Of a DNA stretch of 64,000 bases, positions 46,301-54,380 are shown one piece after another. The notes under the pieces were generated by a model. That model was given only the letters and a program-made list of their open reading frames with translations, did not search any database and was not told the DNA's origin. Within the stretch, counting starts at the first letter, position 1, and each line of letters starts with the position of its first letter. Source of the stretch: Cellvibrio sp. 79 (lineage in GTDB: Bacteria > Pseudomonadota > Gammaproteobacteria > Pseudomonadales > Cellvibrionaceae); NCBI GenBank assembly GCA_003056245.1, contig MVDH01000004.1, positions 186,001 through 250,000 on the forward strand, read 5' to 3'. The translations under genes were made by a program, and so were the position numbers.

Positions 46301-46427
46301 AGAGCGTAAGACACAGCTATTGAGCCTGGGTATGGAGACTGATTTGACGGTATTTATGCAGCAATCACCACATATAGTTAATCTGTATGTCACGCTGATC
46401 TATGCTGAAACCACTCAGCCCTATTAA
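43329..46427 (+). CDS. GH15 / phosphorylase-kinase-alpha-like protein
   Basis: The 1032-residue cytoplasmic protein resembles the alpha/beta regulatory subunits of phosphorylase kinase, whose N-terminal half is a glucoamylase-like (alpha/alpha)6 barrel of GH15 type. Seen here: HPVTGLLPASTAINNHGDYTDAWVRDN near the start (the typical subsite motif), then WEGH-like barrel segments through about 450, and a long helical C-terminal half (about 520-1032) as in the regulatory subunits. Bacterial homologues occur in glycogen loci; their role (glucan hydrolysis or control) is poorly known. Because it has no signal peptide it must act on intracellular glucan. Confidence 0.82.
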   Translation: MKHKQLLERLYAEVETVILSKQHPVTGLLPASTAINNHGDYTDAWVRDNVYSIICVWTLGMAFRHQGEHHKSDELEQATIKLMRGLLQSMMRQAHKVEAFKHSLQNGDSLHAKYDTATGLPVVADDAWGHLQIDATSVFLLMLAQMSASGLRIVCTHDEVDFVQNLVYYIASAYRTPDYGIWERGNKVNNGRTEINASSVGMAKAALQALDGFNLFGKHGDKRAVIHVIADAISLARTTLASLLPRESLSKETDSALLSIIGFPAFAVGKETLATQTRDSVLTKLGGNYGCKRFLWDGHQTVLEESSRIYYEHDELGNFANVESEWPLFFTYLYITALFDGSEATAKHYRKKLESLMVYVDGIGLLPELYYLPLENIEAEKKSPRSQTRVPNENIPLVWAQSLYLTGLMLDEGLVSADDLDPLKMRRRSTRFIKSSIALVVLAENETVKQHLAKYGVIAETLQDIKPMGVVSASSLMEAYAHIGENKSLGLTGRPRRRVQSLATSQTYEINNKIYLSLSWLQSEREDYRRYDAQWVIESLTQEIQFIYKNWISSEVAVFTLLIDHRLYKAPNAELLFQVLRNYQLRNEEEYVGYASANLAYRASRVNNLTIPYFHVTSMNNQMQASTANDDTLRASQLEPEAAVLLEKFYTESDIITYRKFSVYIKKRKLTDNVGVNGAIVTVKDLIRDIYYRSQKINYWLLARFCFSQLNYTLTDLGDSLTLLAARNLTISVGDNDHTEIKVDQSFSNASYFESVRQLFPDLLERTLVQELISAIGSLIRSEPKLFDGLHSVQLRNFMLLCGMDKGDAEDVSMIEWLGLQSPARLYKKIRTILTSRKKVFSQGINHITPYKIHHNENADDENPVLLDAMDTDWLEWRTARGLITHFDENFLKDIWHSLMFAEYLVFSNANGQRFVLDCKTTRRSMTPGEESFAHHIDQLTHQLHPAYYKSAMVEALYAYTQFCINNPQMRFQKPLVFREVLERAAERYVGERKTQLLSLGMETDLTVFMQQSPHIVNLYVTLIYAETTQPY

Positions 46428-46447
46428 CTCAAACCTATTAGGAAAGT

Positions 46448-46470
46448 GCCAGCAGACCTGGTCTGTTGGC
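46448..46470 (+). terminator. Hairpin after the GH15-like gene
   Basis: A 10-bp inverted repeat (gccagcagac at 46448-46457, gtctgttggc at 46461-46470, one G-U pair) stands 20 bases after the stop. It has no T-run, so terminator function is uncertain. Confidence 0.35.
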
Positions 46471-46564
46471 GGATTCACAAATATATATCCCATTCCCCAT
46501 AGGCTCAGGATGCGCTAGCGTTTAGAATGCGGCCATTTTCTGTCACACCTGAAAGTCGGACATT

Positions 46565-48016
46565 ATGAAGCTACTGGGGCCTACGCTGCTGATTCTGGGC
46601 GCAATCCTGAATATCCTCGCGTTATTTATGCTGGTGCCCCTGGCGCTTTCCATCGCTTACGATAGCGACAATCAACTCGCCTTCTTTTCATCCGCCACCA
46701 TTACCAGCCTTGCAGGAATCGTATTTTTATTGATAGGCAAAAAATCCCACCTGGATTACATGCAACCCCGGCAAGTATTTTTAATAACCAGTTGTACCTG
46801 GACCGGCGTCTGCCTGTTCAGTGCAATTCCATTTTTATTGATGGCAAAACCGCTCACCATTACAGATGCTGTATTTGAAGCCGTAGCCGGCGTGACGGCG
46901 ACCGGTTCATCTGTAATGTCAGGTCTTGAGAGATTGCCAAAAGATATCTTGCTGTGGCGCTCAATGCTCAACTGGATTGGTGGTGTGGGTATTATCGGTA
47001 TGGCTATCGCCGTGTTGCCTTTCTTGCGAGTGGGCGGGATGCGTTTGTTTAAGACGGAATCCTCGGATTGGTCTGACAAGGCAATGCCTCGCGCGCAAAG
47101 CCTGATGGCGATGATTATTTATTGCTACCTGATATTGTCCGGAATCTGCTTTCTTTGTTTCTGGTTAGCAGGAATGGATATTTTTAATGCGATCAACCAC
47201 GCAATGACGACAGTATCCACCGGCGGGTTTTCGACCTCTGATAGTTCATTTGCACAGTTTGATGGTTTGTTGGTTCATTGGGTCGCAATTGTTTTTATGC
47301 TCGCCGGTGCATTCCCGTTCTTCTTGTTTGTTCGCCTTTTGGTGAATAGAAAACTGGTTATCTTTAGCGATACCCAGGTTCAAGGCTTGTTGTGGATTGT
47401 TGCACTGACCACACTGATACTGACATTTTATTTAATAATTTCCGATCAGATGGAGCCCTTCCATGCCCTGACCAAAGCGTGCTTTAACATTGTGTCAGTG
47501 ATTACAACTACCGGGTTTGCATCCGGTGATTACCAGCTTTGGGGGCCGACCGCCCTTATCATTTTCTTTTTCCTGACTTTTATCGGTGGTTGCTCCGGTT
47601 CGACAACCGGCGGTATCAAGGTTTTTCGTCTGCAGATATTTGGCAGCCTGGTTAAAGAACAAATCATGACCGCAATTCATCCCCGCGCCGTCATCAGTCG
47701 CCGCTACAACAATCGCCTGATTAGTTCGGAAATTATCGCCTCATCCATTTCGTATATGTTTTTGATGACGGTTTGCCTCGTGATTTGCTCGGTTATTCTC
47801 GCGTTCACCGGTCTGGATCTGGTAACCAGCGTTACCGGATCGGCAGCGTCCTTGATGAATGTGGGGCCGGGATTGGGTGATATCATTGGGCCCGCTGGAA
47901 ATTATTCCAGCTTGACCGACATCGCCAAATGGACGTTGTCTGTTGCGATGCTACTTGGCCGTTTGGAGTTTTTGACCATTTTAGTTTTATTTGCTCCTGC
48001 ATTCTGGCGCGCTTGA
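46565..48016 (+). CDS. TrkH-family potassium transporter subunit
   Basis: TrkH/KtrB proteins form the K+ channel of Trk and Ktr systems. The 483-residue protein has the four selectivity-filter loops: VTATGSSVMS, TTVSTGGFSTSD, ITTTGFASGD and GSAASLMNVGPG, plus CSGSTTGGIK between helices. Ten or so membrane helices are visible. It needs a TrkA-type RCK protein, which is not in this window. The gene is directly followed, 1 bp later, by a KdpD-like kinase gene and then a KdpE-like regulator. Confidence 0.93.
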   Translation: MKLLGPTLLILGAILNILALFMLVPLALSIAYDSDNQLAFFSSATITSLAGIVFLLIGKKSHLDYMQPRQVFLITSCTWTGVCLFSAIPFLLMAKPLTITDAVFEAVAGVTATGSSVMSGLERLPKDILLWRSMLNWIGGVGIIGMAIAVLPFLRVGGMRLFKTESSDWSDKAMPRAQSLMAMIIYCYLILSGICFLCFWLAGMDIFNAINHAMTTVSTGGFSTSDSSFAQFDGLLVHWVAIVFMLAGAFPFFLFVRLLVNRKLVIFSDTQVQGLLWIVALTTLILTFYLIISDQMEPFHALTKACFNIVSVITTTGFASGDYQLWGPTALIIFFFLTFIGGCSGSTTGGIKVFRLQIFGSLVKEQIMTAIHPRAVISRRYNNRLISSEIIASSISYMFLMTVCLVICSVILAFTGLDLVTSVTGSAASLMNVGPGLGDIIGPAGNYSSLTDIAKWTLSVAMLLGRLEFLTILVLFAPAFWRA

Positions 48017-48017
48017 T

Positions 48018-49568
48018 ATGGGTATCGAAAAGATCCTCCGTAAATTCGCCTACCCCATCGGAATTTTATTTCCCTGGTTGCTGACACCTATCGCATTTTT
48101 AATTACCGATTACCTGCCAAAAGCCAATGTGCCGTTGTTGTACATTGTGATGGTGGTTTTTATCGCCATTAACGTAACCGTTGAATTGGCAATTATTAAT
48201 GCGCTCTCCAGTTTTTTTGCGTTCAGTTTCTTTTTTGCCGAGCCCTATGGTTCGATCATCATTCATCAGGATGAAGATTTACTAAACATTCTTTTATTCC
48301 TGCTTACATCAGTCATCGTCGGGTACATGGCCACTAAACATAAACAAAACGTGCAACGAATACGGGTGCGCGAATTTATGACTGATATTGAGCTGGAATT
48401 GTTGGAAAAACTTCCCAAAGCACTCGATACCAATGATGTGCTAAATGCAATGCGTGCAGCGTTGGAGCCGTGGAAAGAAAGCTGTGTATTGATTACCCGC
48501 GATAGTAATTGGGCAACGCACCCCACGATTCGACGGATGACCCATTTACGTAAAACCTATCTGGAAGAGTTACTGGAGCTTCGCCTGACACCGGAATTGA
48601 TCGCCAAAATTCCGGACCTGCAACAAGAGCACGATGTTTATTTTTTATTTAACTCACGCCAGGTAATCGGTCTACTGAAAATTTCTATCGAAAATATCCA
48701 ATATCTCCCCAAAGATATTTTTCTATTGTTGCTACATCAGGTAAATATTTCGCTGGAGCGGACTAGCTTATCTGCTGAATTGGAAAAAGAAAAAATCGCC
48801 AAAGAGAACGAGTTGCTTCGCTCAGCCCTGCTCTCTTCGGTATCACACGATTTTCGTACTCCCTTAACCACCATGATCGGTGCTACCTCGACGGTTATGG
48901 AATTTGGTGAGCATTTGGATAAGCAACAGACGCGCGAGTTGCTGACGACAGTATTGGAAGAGGCGCAGCGATTGAACCGCTACACGCAAAACCTGCTGGA
49001 CATGACGCGGTTGGGGTTTGGCGAGCTTCGCCTGGAGCGCGATTGGGTCAGTGTTGAGGAAATTATCAGTGTTGTTAAAAAACGCCTTAAACCATTATTG
49101 ATCCAAAATGATGTGCGTGCGGAAATTGATCCTAACTTGCCATCGCTCTACATCCAGGCTGCACTAATTGAACAAGCGCTGTTTAATGTGATCGATAATG
49201 CCATCAAGTTTTCACCGCCGGAAGCCAGCATCGAAGTCAGTTGCGTGAAAGAAAATGATTTCATCATTATTAATGTTTGCGACCAGGGGCCGGGGCTGCC
49301 GGAAGAGGAACGCGAAAAAGTATTCGAGCGTTTTCATACGGCCGAAAAAGGCGATCGTCGTCGTTCGGGAAGTGGCTTGGGTTTAACAATTTGTCGCGGT
49401 ATGATCATGGCGCACGGTGGGAATGTGAGTATTCATGCTAATCCCAAACGCACAGCGGATCGAATAAATCCCGGCTGTTGTATTCGCATTGAAATACCCA
49501 TTCAGGCAAATTTGGGAGATAGCGATAAGAATCCTGATATGCCAGGTTCCCACTCGGCAGCAGAATAA
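48018..49568 (+). CDS. KdpD-like sensor histidine kinase (DUF4118, truncated form)
   Basis: The 516-residue membrane kinase has the four-helix DUF4118 membrane domain of KdpD (about 10-115), a GAF-like linker (about 130-255), HisKA with SSVSHDFRTPLTTMIG (phosphorylated His) and an HATPase domain with N-box DNAIKFSPP and G-box GSGLGLTIC. It lacks the long N-terminal Usp/KdpD domain of classical KdpD (about 890 residues). The start ATG at 48018 lies 1 bp after the trkH stop, with no clear ribosome site, so coupling is likely. It probably senses potassium or turgor and signals to the KdpE-like protein next to it. Confidence 0.9.
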   Translation: MGIEKILRKFAYPIGILFPWLLTPIAFLITDYLPKANVPLLYIVMVVFIAINVTVELAIINALSSFFAFSFFFAEPYGSIIIHQDEDLLNILLFLLTSVIVGYMATKHKQNVQRIRVREFMTDIELELLEKLPKALDTNDVLNAMRAALEPWKESCVLITRDSNWATHPTIRRMTHLRKTYLEELLELRLTPELIAKIPDLQQEHDVYFLFNSRQVIGLLKISIENIQYLPKDIFLLLLHQVNISLERTSLSAELEKEKIAKENELLRSALLSSVSHDFRTPLTTMIGATSTVMEFGEHLDKQQTRELLTTVLEEAQRLNRYTQNLLDMTRLGFGELRLERDWVSVEEIISVVKKRLKPLLIQNDVRAEIDPNLPSLYIQAALIEQALFNVIDNAIKFSPPEASIEVSCVKENDFIIINVCDQGPGLPEEEREKVFERFHTAEKGDRRRSGSGLGLTICRGMIMAHGGNVSIHANPKRTADRINPGCCIRIEIPIQANLGDSDKNPDMPGSHSAAE

Positions 49569-49639
49569 AAATTTAACAGGGATATGACAGGCCAATAACT
49601 ATACGCACCTTATACTCCCTGCATCCATACGGAGTTACC

Positions 49640-50329
49640 ATGAGCAAAATACTAATTATTGATGATGAACCCCAGATTCGCCGTTTTCTGCAAATCGGTT
49701 TAACTGCACAGGGATATTCCATACTGGAGGCTGACGCAGGCCGACAAGGATTAGTATTAGCCGCTGAAGAAAACCCGGATTTAATTATTTTGGACATGGG
49801 TTTACCCGATCTTGACGGTCAGGTAGTGCTTAAAAAATTGCGCGACTTTTACCATCAGCCGATTATTGTTTTATCGGTACGCAATCGCGAAACAGAAATT
49901 GTGCAAGCACTGGACACCGGTGCAAATGATTATGTCGTCAAGCCATTTGGAATTCAGGAATTGCTGGCACGCATTCGCGGCTTGATTAAAGCATTTGGTC
50001 CCAGTGTACAAAGCGTGGAAAAATTTCAGGATGAACATGTGCTGATTGATCTGCAAGAGCGCAAACTCACCGTTGATGGCGAAGCAGCAAAATTATCCCG
50101 CAAAGAATTTGAATTATTAAAACGGTTAATCAATAACGCTGGCCGGCTGGTTACCCAACAACAGTTATTGCGGGAGATATGGGGCGGCACCCATGTTGAA
50201 GATACTCATTACCTGCGTATCTTTATCGCCCGCTTACGCACCAAATTAGGAGATGATCCATCAAATCCGCGCTACATAGAAACTGAGCCAGGTGTTGGTT
50301 ATCGCTTTTTGCCTGTAGTCGAAAATTAA
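49640..50329 (+). CDS. KdpE-like response regulator
   Basis: The 229-residue OmpR-family regulator has a receiver domain with the phosphorylated Asp in IILDMGLPD and the Lys of YVVKPFG, and a winged-helix DNA-binding domain (about 130-229) with ETEPGVGYRFLP at its end. It is closest to KdpE by pattern. No kdpFABC operon lies in the window; the natural target may be the trkH promoter itself. It starts 71 bp after the kinase gene, which ends with a run without a strong terminator. Confidence 0.9.
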   Translation: MSKILIIDDEPQIRRFLQIGLTAQGYSILEADAGRQGLVLAAEENPDLIILDMGLPDLDGQVVLKKLRDFYHQPIIVLSVRNRETEIVQALDTGANDYVVKPFGIQELLARIRGLIKAFGPSVQSVEKFQDEHVLIDLQERKLTVDGEAAKLSRKEFELLKRLINNAGRLVTQQQLLREIWGGTHVEDTHYLRIFIARLRTKLGDDPSNPRYIETEPGVGYRFLPVVEN

Positions 50330-50338
50330 TTTCAGTCA

Positions 50339-50371
50339 AAAAAAAGCTCGCGACCAATTAGATCGCGAGCT
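50339..50371 (-). terminator. Terminator after the beta-helix protein gene
   Basis: The arms agctcgcga (50345-50353) and tcgcgagct (50363-50371) form a 9-bp stem; on the minus strand a long T-run follows. It ends the gene at 50437 and may also slow the kdpE transcript from the other side. Confidence 0.82.
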
Positions 50372-50436
50372 ACCTCAATATACGTCCTGGTACACACACA
50401 CTTTAAAGCTAACTAAAACGGGATTCCGTATTGGAA

Positions 50437-51441
50437 TCAACGGCAAATAGCGCCAACATTTTCAACTAATCCGGACGCAGCCTCACTGATACATCCGTTT
50501 TTATTATTAATGAATTGGGCACCGACCATCATATTGTTTACGCAAGATGCGTCATTCGCCAAAACTCCCATTCCACCAGAGCGCGATATAACAACACCGG
50601 TAAATGTATTGCCTGTGGCGGCAGTACTTGGGTCAGTATTTACCTGCGCCAGGAAAATACCGTGCTGGACGCTATCGCGAATATGCAAATTGGTGAATGA
50701 GTTATCAAGCGAGTCACGCATAAATATGCCTACTGTTTTATTGTCGGCGATAGTGACATCGTAGAATTTGTTGTTGTTAAATTTGATATCCGTCGAAATA
50801 CCGGCAGCCTTGTTGCCATATAGATGGATACCGGAGAAAGTGCTGTCTTCTGTCTCATAGCCAGCCAAACCATCAAATTCATTATCGTAAGAAGTGTAAT
50901 CGCGAATCGTCAGGCGTCTGCATCCGAGCTCTGTAACCAAGCCACCAGACATCGCACCGAAAACAATCACTGATTGCACTACACAATCAACGCAGCGACG
51001 AATACTGACACCGTTATTACGCAACGGAAATTGATCGCTGCAAGGTCCGCCCATACATTCAGCGGTTTGATTGGCGCGGTTGCCATCAATCATCAAATCC
51101 ATAACGCGCACATGACGGGTATCGCGTGACGGAATATTTTCGGTGAGCCCCATAACTATCACCGGCGCATTGGTGTGATCGGCCAGGCGTAACAAAGTAC
51201 CGGGGCCAGCACCACGCAAGGTGAGATTATTACGATCCAGGATGATAGGTTTGGAGCAGTTATAGGTACCTGCCGGAAGTGTGATTTCACCACCTTCTGC
51301 GGGCAATTGATTGATCGCTTTTTGAATTGCATCACAGGTTTTTTCTTTCACCTGTTGCGCTGCAAAAACCGTTGATGAAACACCACTTAACACAAGTGCA
51401 AGCAGCGTCCAGACTACATATGCGCTATGAATACGTTTCAT
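50437..51441 (-). CDS. Secreted right-handed beta-helix protein
   Basis: The 334-residue product has a signal peptide (cleavage near VFAAQ, residue 27-28) and a parallel beta-helix. The opening AIQKAINQLPAEGGEITLPA and GTYNCSKPIILDRNNLTLRG are typical of pectate-lyase-like or epimerase-like coils, followed by repeated short strands with stacked Asn (NTFTGVVIS, NNKFYDVTI). Eight or so cysteines should form disulfides. DLMIDGNRANQ resembles metal-binding turns in polysaccharide epimerases, but no full catalytic set was recognised. Polysaccharide binding or modification is likely, substrate unknown. A GAGAGGG ribosome site supports the start. Confidence 0.8.
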   Translation of the reverse strand: MKRIHSAYVVWTLLALVLSGVSSTVFAAQQVKEKTCDAIQKAINQLPAEGGEITLPAGTYNCSKPIILDRNNLTLRGAGPGTLLRLADHTNAPVIVMGLTENIPSRDTRHVRVMDLMIDGNRANQTAECMGGPCSDQFPLRNNGVSIRRCVDCVVQSVIVFGAMSGGLVTELGCRRLTIRDYTSYDNEFDGLAGYETEDSTFSGIHLYGNKAAGISTDIKFNNNKFYDVTIADNKTVGIFMRDSLDNSFTNLHIRDSVQHGIFLAQVNTDPSTAATGNTFTGVVISRSGGMGVLANDASCVNNMMVGAQFINNKNGCISEAASGLVENVGAICR

Positions 51442-51600
51442 AGTCAGCCCTCTCTCGAACGCGGGAGAAGTTGCTCCCCTTGCTTTTATCCTAGCGCGAA
51501 AAAGTCCTGCGACAATGAAAAATGTGCCTTTAGCCTAAAAAAGTCTAATTCGATTACATGCCCTAATTGCCAGCGATAACCCCTGTGTATTAAGGAAACA

Positions 51601-51625
51601 AAAAAGGGACCCTAGGTCCCTTTTT
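51601..51625 (-). terminator. Terminator after the small membrane protein gene
   Basis: An 11-bp perfect stem (aaaaagggacc at 51601-51611, ggtcccttttt at 51615-51625) with a 3-base loop and T-runs on both strands lies 18 bp after the stop of the gene at 51643. Confidence 0.85.
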
Positions 51626-51642
51626 GTAGCAGTTTGCTGTTT

Positions 51643-52026
51643 CTATTTTGCATCTGTTGCAGGTAATGCCTGCGGCATAAGTGGATTGCAGTTTTTAATC
51701 GTCACCCTGCCCTCCAGCAAACTGCCCTTTGAGTACTCGCTGAAAATACAGGTGTTGCTTGCGGGATCGTAATTCTCCACCCATAGGTTATCGTCTTTCC
51801 AGGTGGCTTGCATGTGCAGTTGTCCTTTCGGGACATCAATAGACATCACGCCACCATAGTTCTTAACGAAATGTTGTTCGTAATGGAAGGTATACATCAA
51901 CCAGCCGATGATGATTACCACAAGGCCACCAATCAAACCGATTTGCCATTTCAGATAGCGGCCAACGCCCCAGAACACAAAAATGGCAACACTAAAAACG
52001 GCAATCCAATACAAATAAGTAATCAC
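51643..52026 (-). CDS. Small two-helix membrane protein of unknown function
   Basis: The 127-residue product has two membrane helices (about 4-22 and 28-46) and a soluble C-terminal domain of about 75 residues that should face the periplasm, with two cysteines (NTCIFSEYS and IKNCNPL) able to form a disulfide. It starts at a GTG with GAGGGAA upstream. It is 27 bp after the cyclophilin gene and is probably in one operon with it. The family is not recognised. Confidence 0.65.
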   Translation of the reverse strand: MITYLYWIAVFSVAIFVFWGVGRYLKWQIGLIGGLVVIIIGWLMYTFHYEQHFVKNYGGVMSIDVPKGQLHMQATWKDDNLWVENYDPASNTCIFSEYSKGSLLEGRVTIKNCNPLMPQALPATDAK

Positions 52027-52052
52027 AACATTTCCCTCTTGGCTAAATGAAA

Positions 52053-52883
52053 TTACTTCCTATTCAACAGGCTTTTACGACCCAAGGCAAGTAATCCCAA
52101 CAACAGTAAAGAAATCAGGCCGGTACTTCCGCTACCACTATCATCCTTTTTATTAACCGATGTATTTTTTACCGGGTTCAAACCGGCGGCGGTATCCGGG
52201 TCTGCATTCAGTACGATGATCTTCTCAATCAAAACCAGATGATCGCCGGTTACGTCTTTGTTAGCAGCAGCATCAGACGCTGTGTAATTGCGTAAGGGAA
52301 TAGTTGTAAACGGAGTGCTATTTCCCATGTTGAAGCGGCTCAATGCTGCAATCGCATCAACTACTTGCATACCATTGCCCATCACTTGTCCAAACACGGT
52401 AAAGCCACCAGTGTTGGTATCAAGCGTGTAGCCAAAGTCTTTATCCGTGGCATTTTTGTCACTCAGGTTAATAAACCATTGGCTTGTTGCTGAGTCGACC
52501 TGGCTGCCCTTAGCCATAGCAATGGTTCCGCGCAAATTGGAATAGACAGGTTCATTGGTTATCTTGGGTTTCTGTGTGATCGAATCCAGCGGCATCTTGT
52601 TGTTGTATTGATAACCGCCACCTTGAATGACAAAGCCATTCACAGAACGATGCACAATACTGTTAACGTAAGAGCCATTGTTTACATAGGCAAGGAAATT
52701 GGCGACTGTGATCGGGGTAGTTTTATCAAACAGGTTAACTTCAAAGTTTCCCAGTACTGTCTGGAATTGCACCGTAGTTGCAGAAGCAACCTGACTCAAC
52801 ACCAAGCTACCGCCAATACAAAATGCAGATGCCGTGCGCTTTAGCCATTTTGTGGAAGGTACAAAACCGATAGAAAAACTCAT
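52053..52883 (-). CDS. Periplasmic cyclophilin-type peptidyl-prolyl isomerase with C-terminal sorting-like tail
   Basis: Cyclophilins speed up cis-trans isomerisation of prolyl bonds. The 276-residue product has an N-terminal signal sequence (about 12-36) and the cyclophilin core: FEVNLFDKTTPITVANFLAY, VHRSVNGFVIQGGGY, RGTIAMAK (the RGT region) and TVFGQVMGNG. After residue 245 comes a linker rich in Asp, Ser and Gly, a hydrophobic segment (LISLLLLGLLALG) and a basic end (RKSLLNRK). This tail has the layout of GlyGly-CTERM sorting signals processed by rhombosortase, so surface or outer-membrane anchoring is likely. Confidence 0.88.
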   Translation of the reverse strand: MSFSIGFVPSTKWLKRTASAFCIGGSLVLSQVASATTVQFQTVLGNFEVNLFDKTTPITVANFLAYVNNGSYVNSIVHRSVNGFVIQGGGYQYNNKMPLDSITQKPKITNEPVYSNLRGTIAMAKGSQVDSATSQWFINLSDKNATDKDFGYTLDTNTGGFTVFGQVMGNGMQVVDAIAALSRFNMGNSTPFTTIPLRNYTASDAAANKDVTGDHLVLIEKIIVLNADPDTAAGLNPVKNTSVNKKDDSGSGSTGLISLLLLGLLALGRKSLLNRK

Positions 52884-53036
52884 GGATGAAAACCTCTAAT
52901 TATAAAAGTGTAAGAAGGTAGCAAGGCCCATCCAATATATAGAACGGCCCAAAGGTGCTGCATCTTAGCGTGAGTGCTGGTAGCCAAACACCTGAAATTT
53001 GTTGGATTTTGTAATACTTAAGCGAGCTTGCTGAAG

Positions 53037-54014
53037 TTACTCTTCATCCGTTACTTTCTTCCAGTGACCATTTGCTTGCGGTTTGACTTCATAGCGCGCC
53101 CACTTCTGAAATTCAGCTCGTAAACAAATTCCCGTTGCGTAACCGCCGTCGCCCGCCACTATCTTATAAATAACCTGGTCTTTACTGGCGACTGCGTTAT
53201 CAGCGGCGTCTACGACCTGACGGACACTCCACAAGTTCCCCAGCTTGCCATTGCTGTAGAAATGGCCGGCGATAATCTGATCGGGATGGGTGATATTTTT
53301 CTCGGCATGTTGCTTGGCAAGTTCAAGCAACTGCGTCAGGTTTTCGCTAGTGATATCCACATAAGAGTTCAACTGTTCCATTGCTGCTGAAAAATCTTCC
53401 TGGGTTAATTCGAACTGGCGTTCCGAAGCCACGGCTGGTTTGGCGATTTTACGGCGCACAAGATGTGCCGGATAACGTCGCCACGGGAAAAAGGCGTTAA
53501 ACACAAGCGCCATTAACAGGATGCTGAATACGTTAATCGCAATAGGAAACACCAGGTACCAATAATCCAGGCGGTAAATTTCTGCTCCTCCAATCACAGC
53601 GGCCAACGCTGTAGCACCACCGGGGGGATGGATGCAGCGGGAGTAATGCATCACTCCTACGGCGAGCCCGACTGCCAGCGCCGGTGTCCAGGTTTGATCA
53701 GGGAAGAGCTGCTGGCAACTTACGCCGACAAATGCTGACAATAAATGGCCGCCAATAACTGCCCATGGCTGCGAAAGCGCACCTTGAGGCACAGCGAACA
53801 GTAATACTGCAGATGCTCCCATTGAGGTAACCATCAACAGTGTGCCGGCGGTGTGCATAAAACCATCGGGAAAGCACCAGCGGGTTCCCCAATAAACAGC
53901 CAATATCCCCAATAGAGCGCCGAGCCCGGAGATGAGTTTTTCACCGTGACTGGTAGTACTGCGTTCTATCCCCAGGAAAAGCCGCATCTCATGCAGCCAG
54001 TGTTTTACTCGCAT
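53037..54014 (-). CDS. HPP family membrane protein with C-terminal soluble domain
   Basis: The HPP family is named for the motif seen here in CIHPPGGATALAAVIGG. Four to five membrane helices span about 20-175. A soluble domain of about 150 residues follows, with VVDAADNAVASKDQVIYKIV; its role is unknown (other HPP proteins carry CBS domains there, but no CBS repeat was recognised). Some plastid HPP proteins carry nitrite. I chose the ATG at 54014 over a GTG at 54035 because GTGGAAAC stands before it and family members start with a short basic N-terminus. Confidence 0.78.
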   Translation of the reverse strand: MRVKHWLHEMRLFLGIERSTTSHGEKLISGLGALLGILAVYWGTRWCFPDGFMHTAGTLLMVTSMGASAVLLFAVPQGALSQPWAVIGGHLLSAFVGVSCQQLFPDQTWTPALAVGLAVGVMHYSRCIHPPGGATALAAVIGGAEIYRLDYWYLVFPIAINVFSILLMALVFNAFFPWRRYPAHLVRRKIAKPAVASERQFELTQEDFSAAMEQLNSYVDITSENLTQLLELAKQHAEKNITHPDQIIAGHFYSNGKLGNLWSVRQVVDAADNAVASKDQVIYKIVAGDGGYATGICLRAEFQKWARYEVKPQANGHWKKVTDEE

Positions 54015-54098
54015 AATTAGTTTCCACTGCCCCACAAAAGCGCAAGATCCTAGTCGCTTCCTTGTTTTGGTGCAATTGCATGCCCGGGTTATTTTTAC

Positions 54099-54129
54099 TT
54101 GACCTTACCACCATGGTAAACCTTAACCT
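54099..54129 (+). promoter_or_regulatory. MerR/CueR-type copper promoter
   Basis: TTGACC (54099-54104) and TAACCT (54124-54129) are separated by 19 bases, the overlong spacer typical of MerR-family promoters. The spacer contains the dyad TTACC-accat-GGTAA, centred between the two boxes. CueR encoded at 56671 is the obvious regulator. The -10 match is poor, as is common for these promoters. Confidence 0.65.
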
Positions 54130-54172
54130 GAGTCCATCTTTATCAAAGTTGGTAATCGCTGGAGAACTCATA

Positions 54173-54370
54173 ATGTACGCATTTACTGTAAAAACCATGA
54201 CTTGTGGTGGCTGTAGTGCAGCCATCACCCGCGCAATCCTGGCAGCAGACAAATCCGCTACTGTGAATGCAACGCCTGCAAACCGCCGTGTAGAAGTAGA
54301 AACCCGCTTGAGCCACGGTGATTTGCTTGAATTGCTCGACGATGCGGGTTTTCCAGCCGAGCCCGCGTAG
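54173..54370 (+). CDS. copZ: Copper chaperone, CopZ-like HMA protein
   Basis: The 65-residue protein is a single heavy-metal-associated domain with the MTCGGC Cu(I) site (residues 9-14), beginning [14 protein letters not shown]. It hands Cu(I) to the CopA ATPase encoded 10 bp downstream. A GGAGA ribosome site supports the ATG at 54173; a longer in-frame extension to 54062 runs through the promoter and is not used. Confidence 0.92.
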   Translation: MYAFTVKTMTCGGCSAAITRAILAADKSATVNATPANRRVEVETRLSHGDLLELLDDAGFPAEPA

Positions 54371-54380
54371 GAGATTAACG

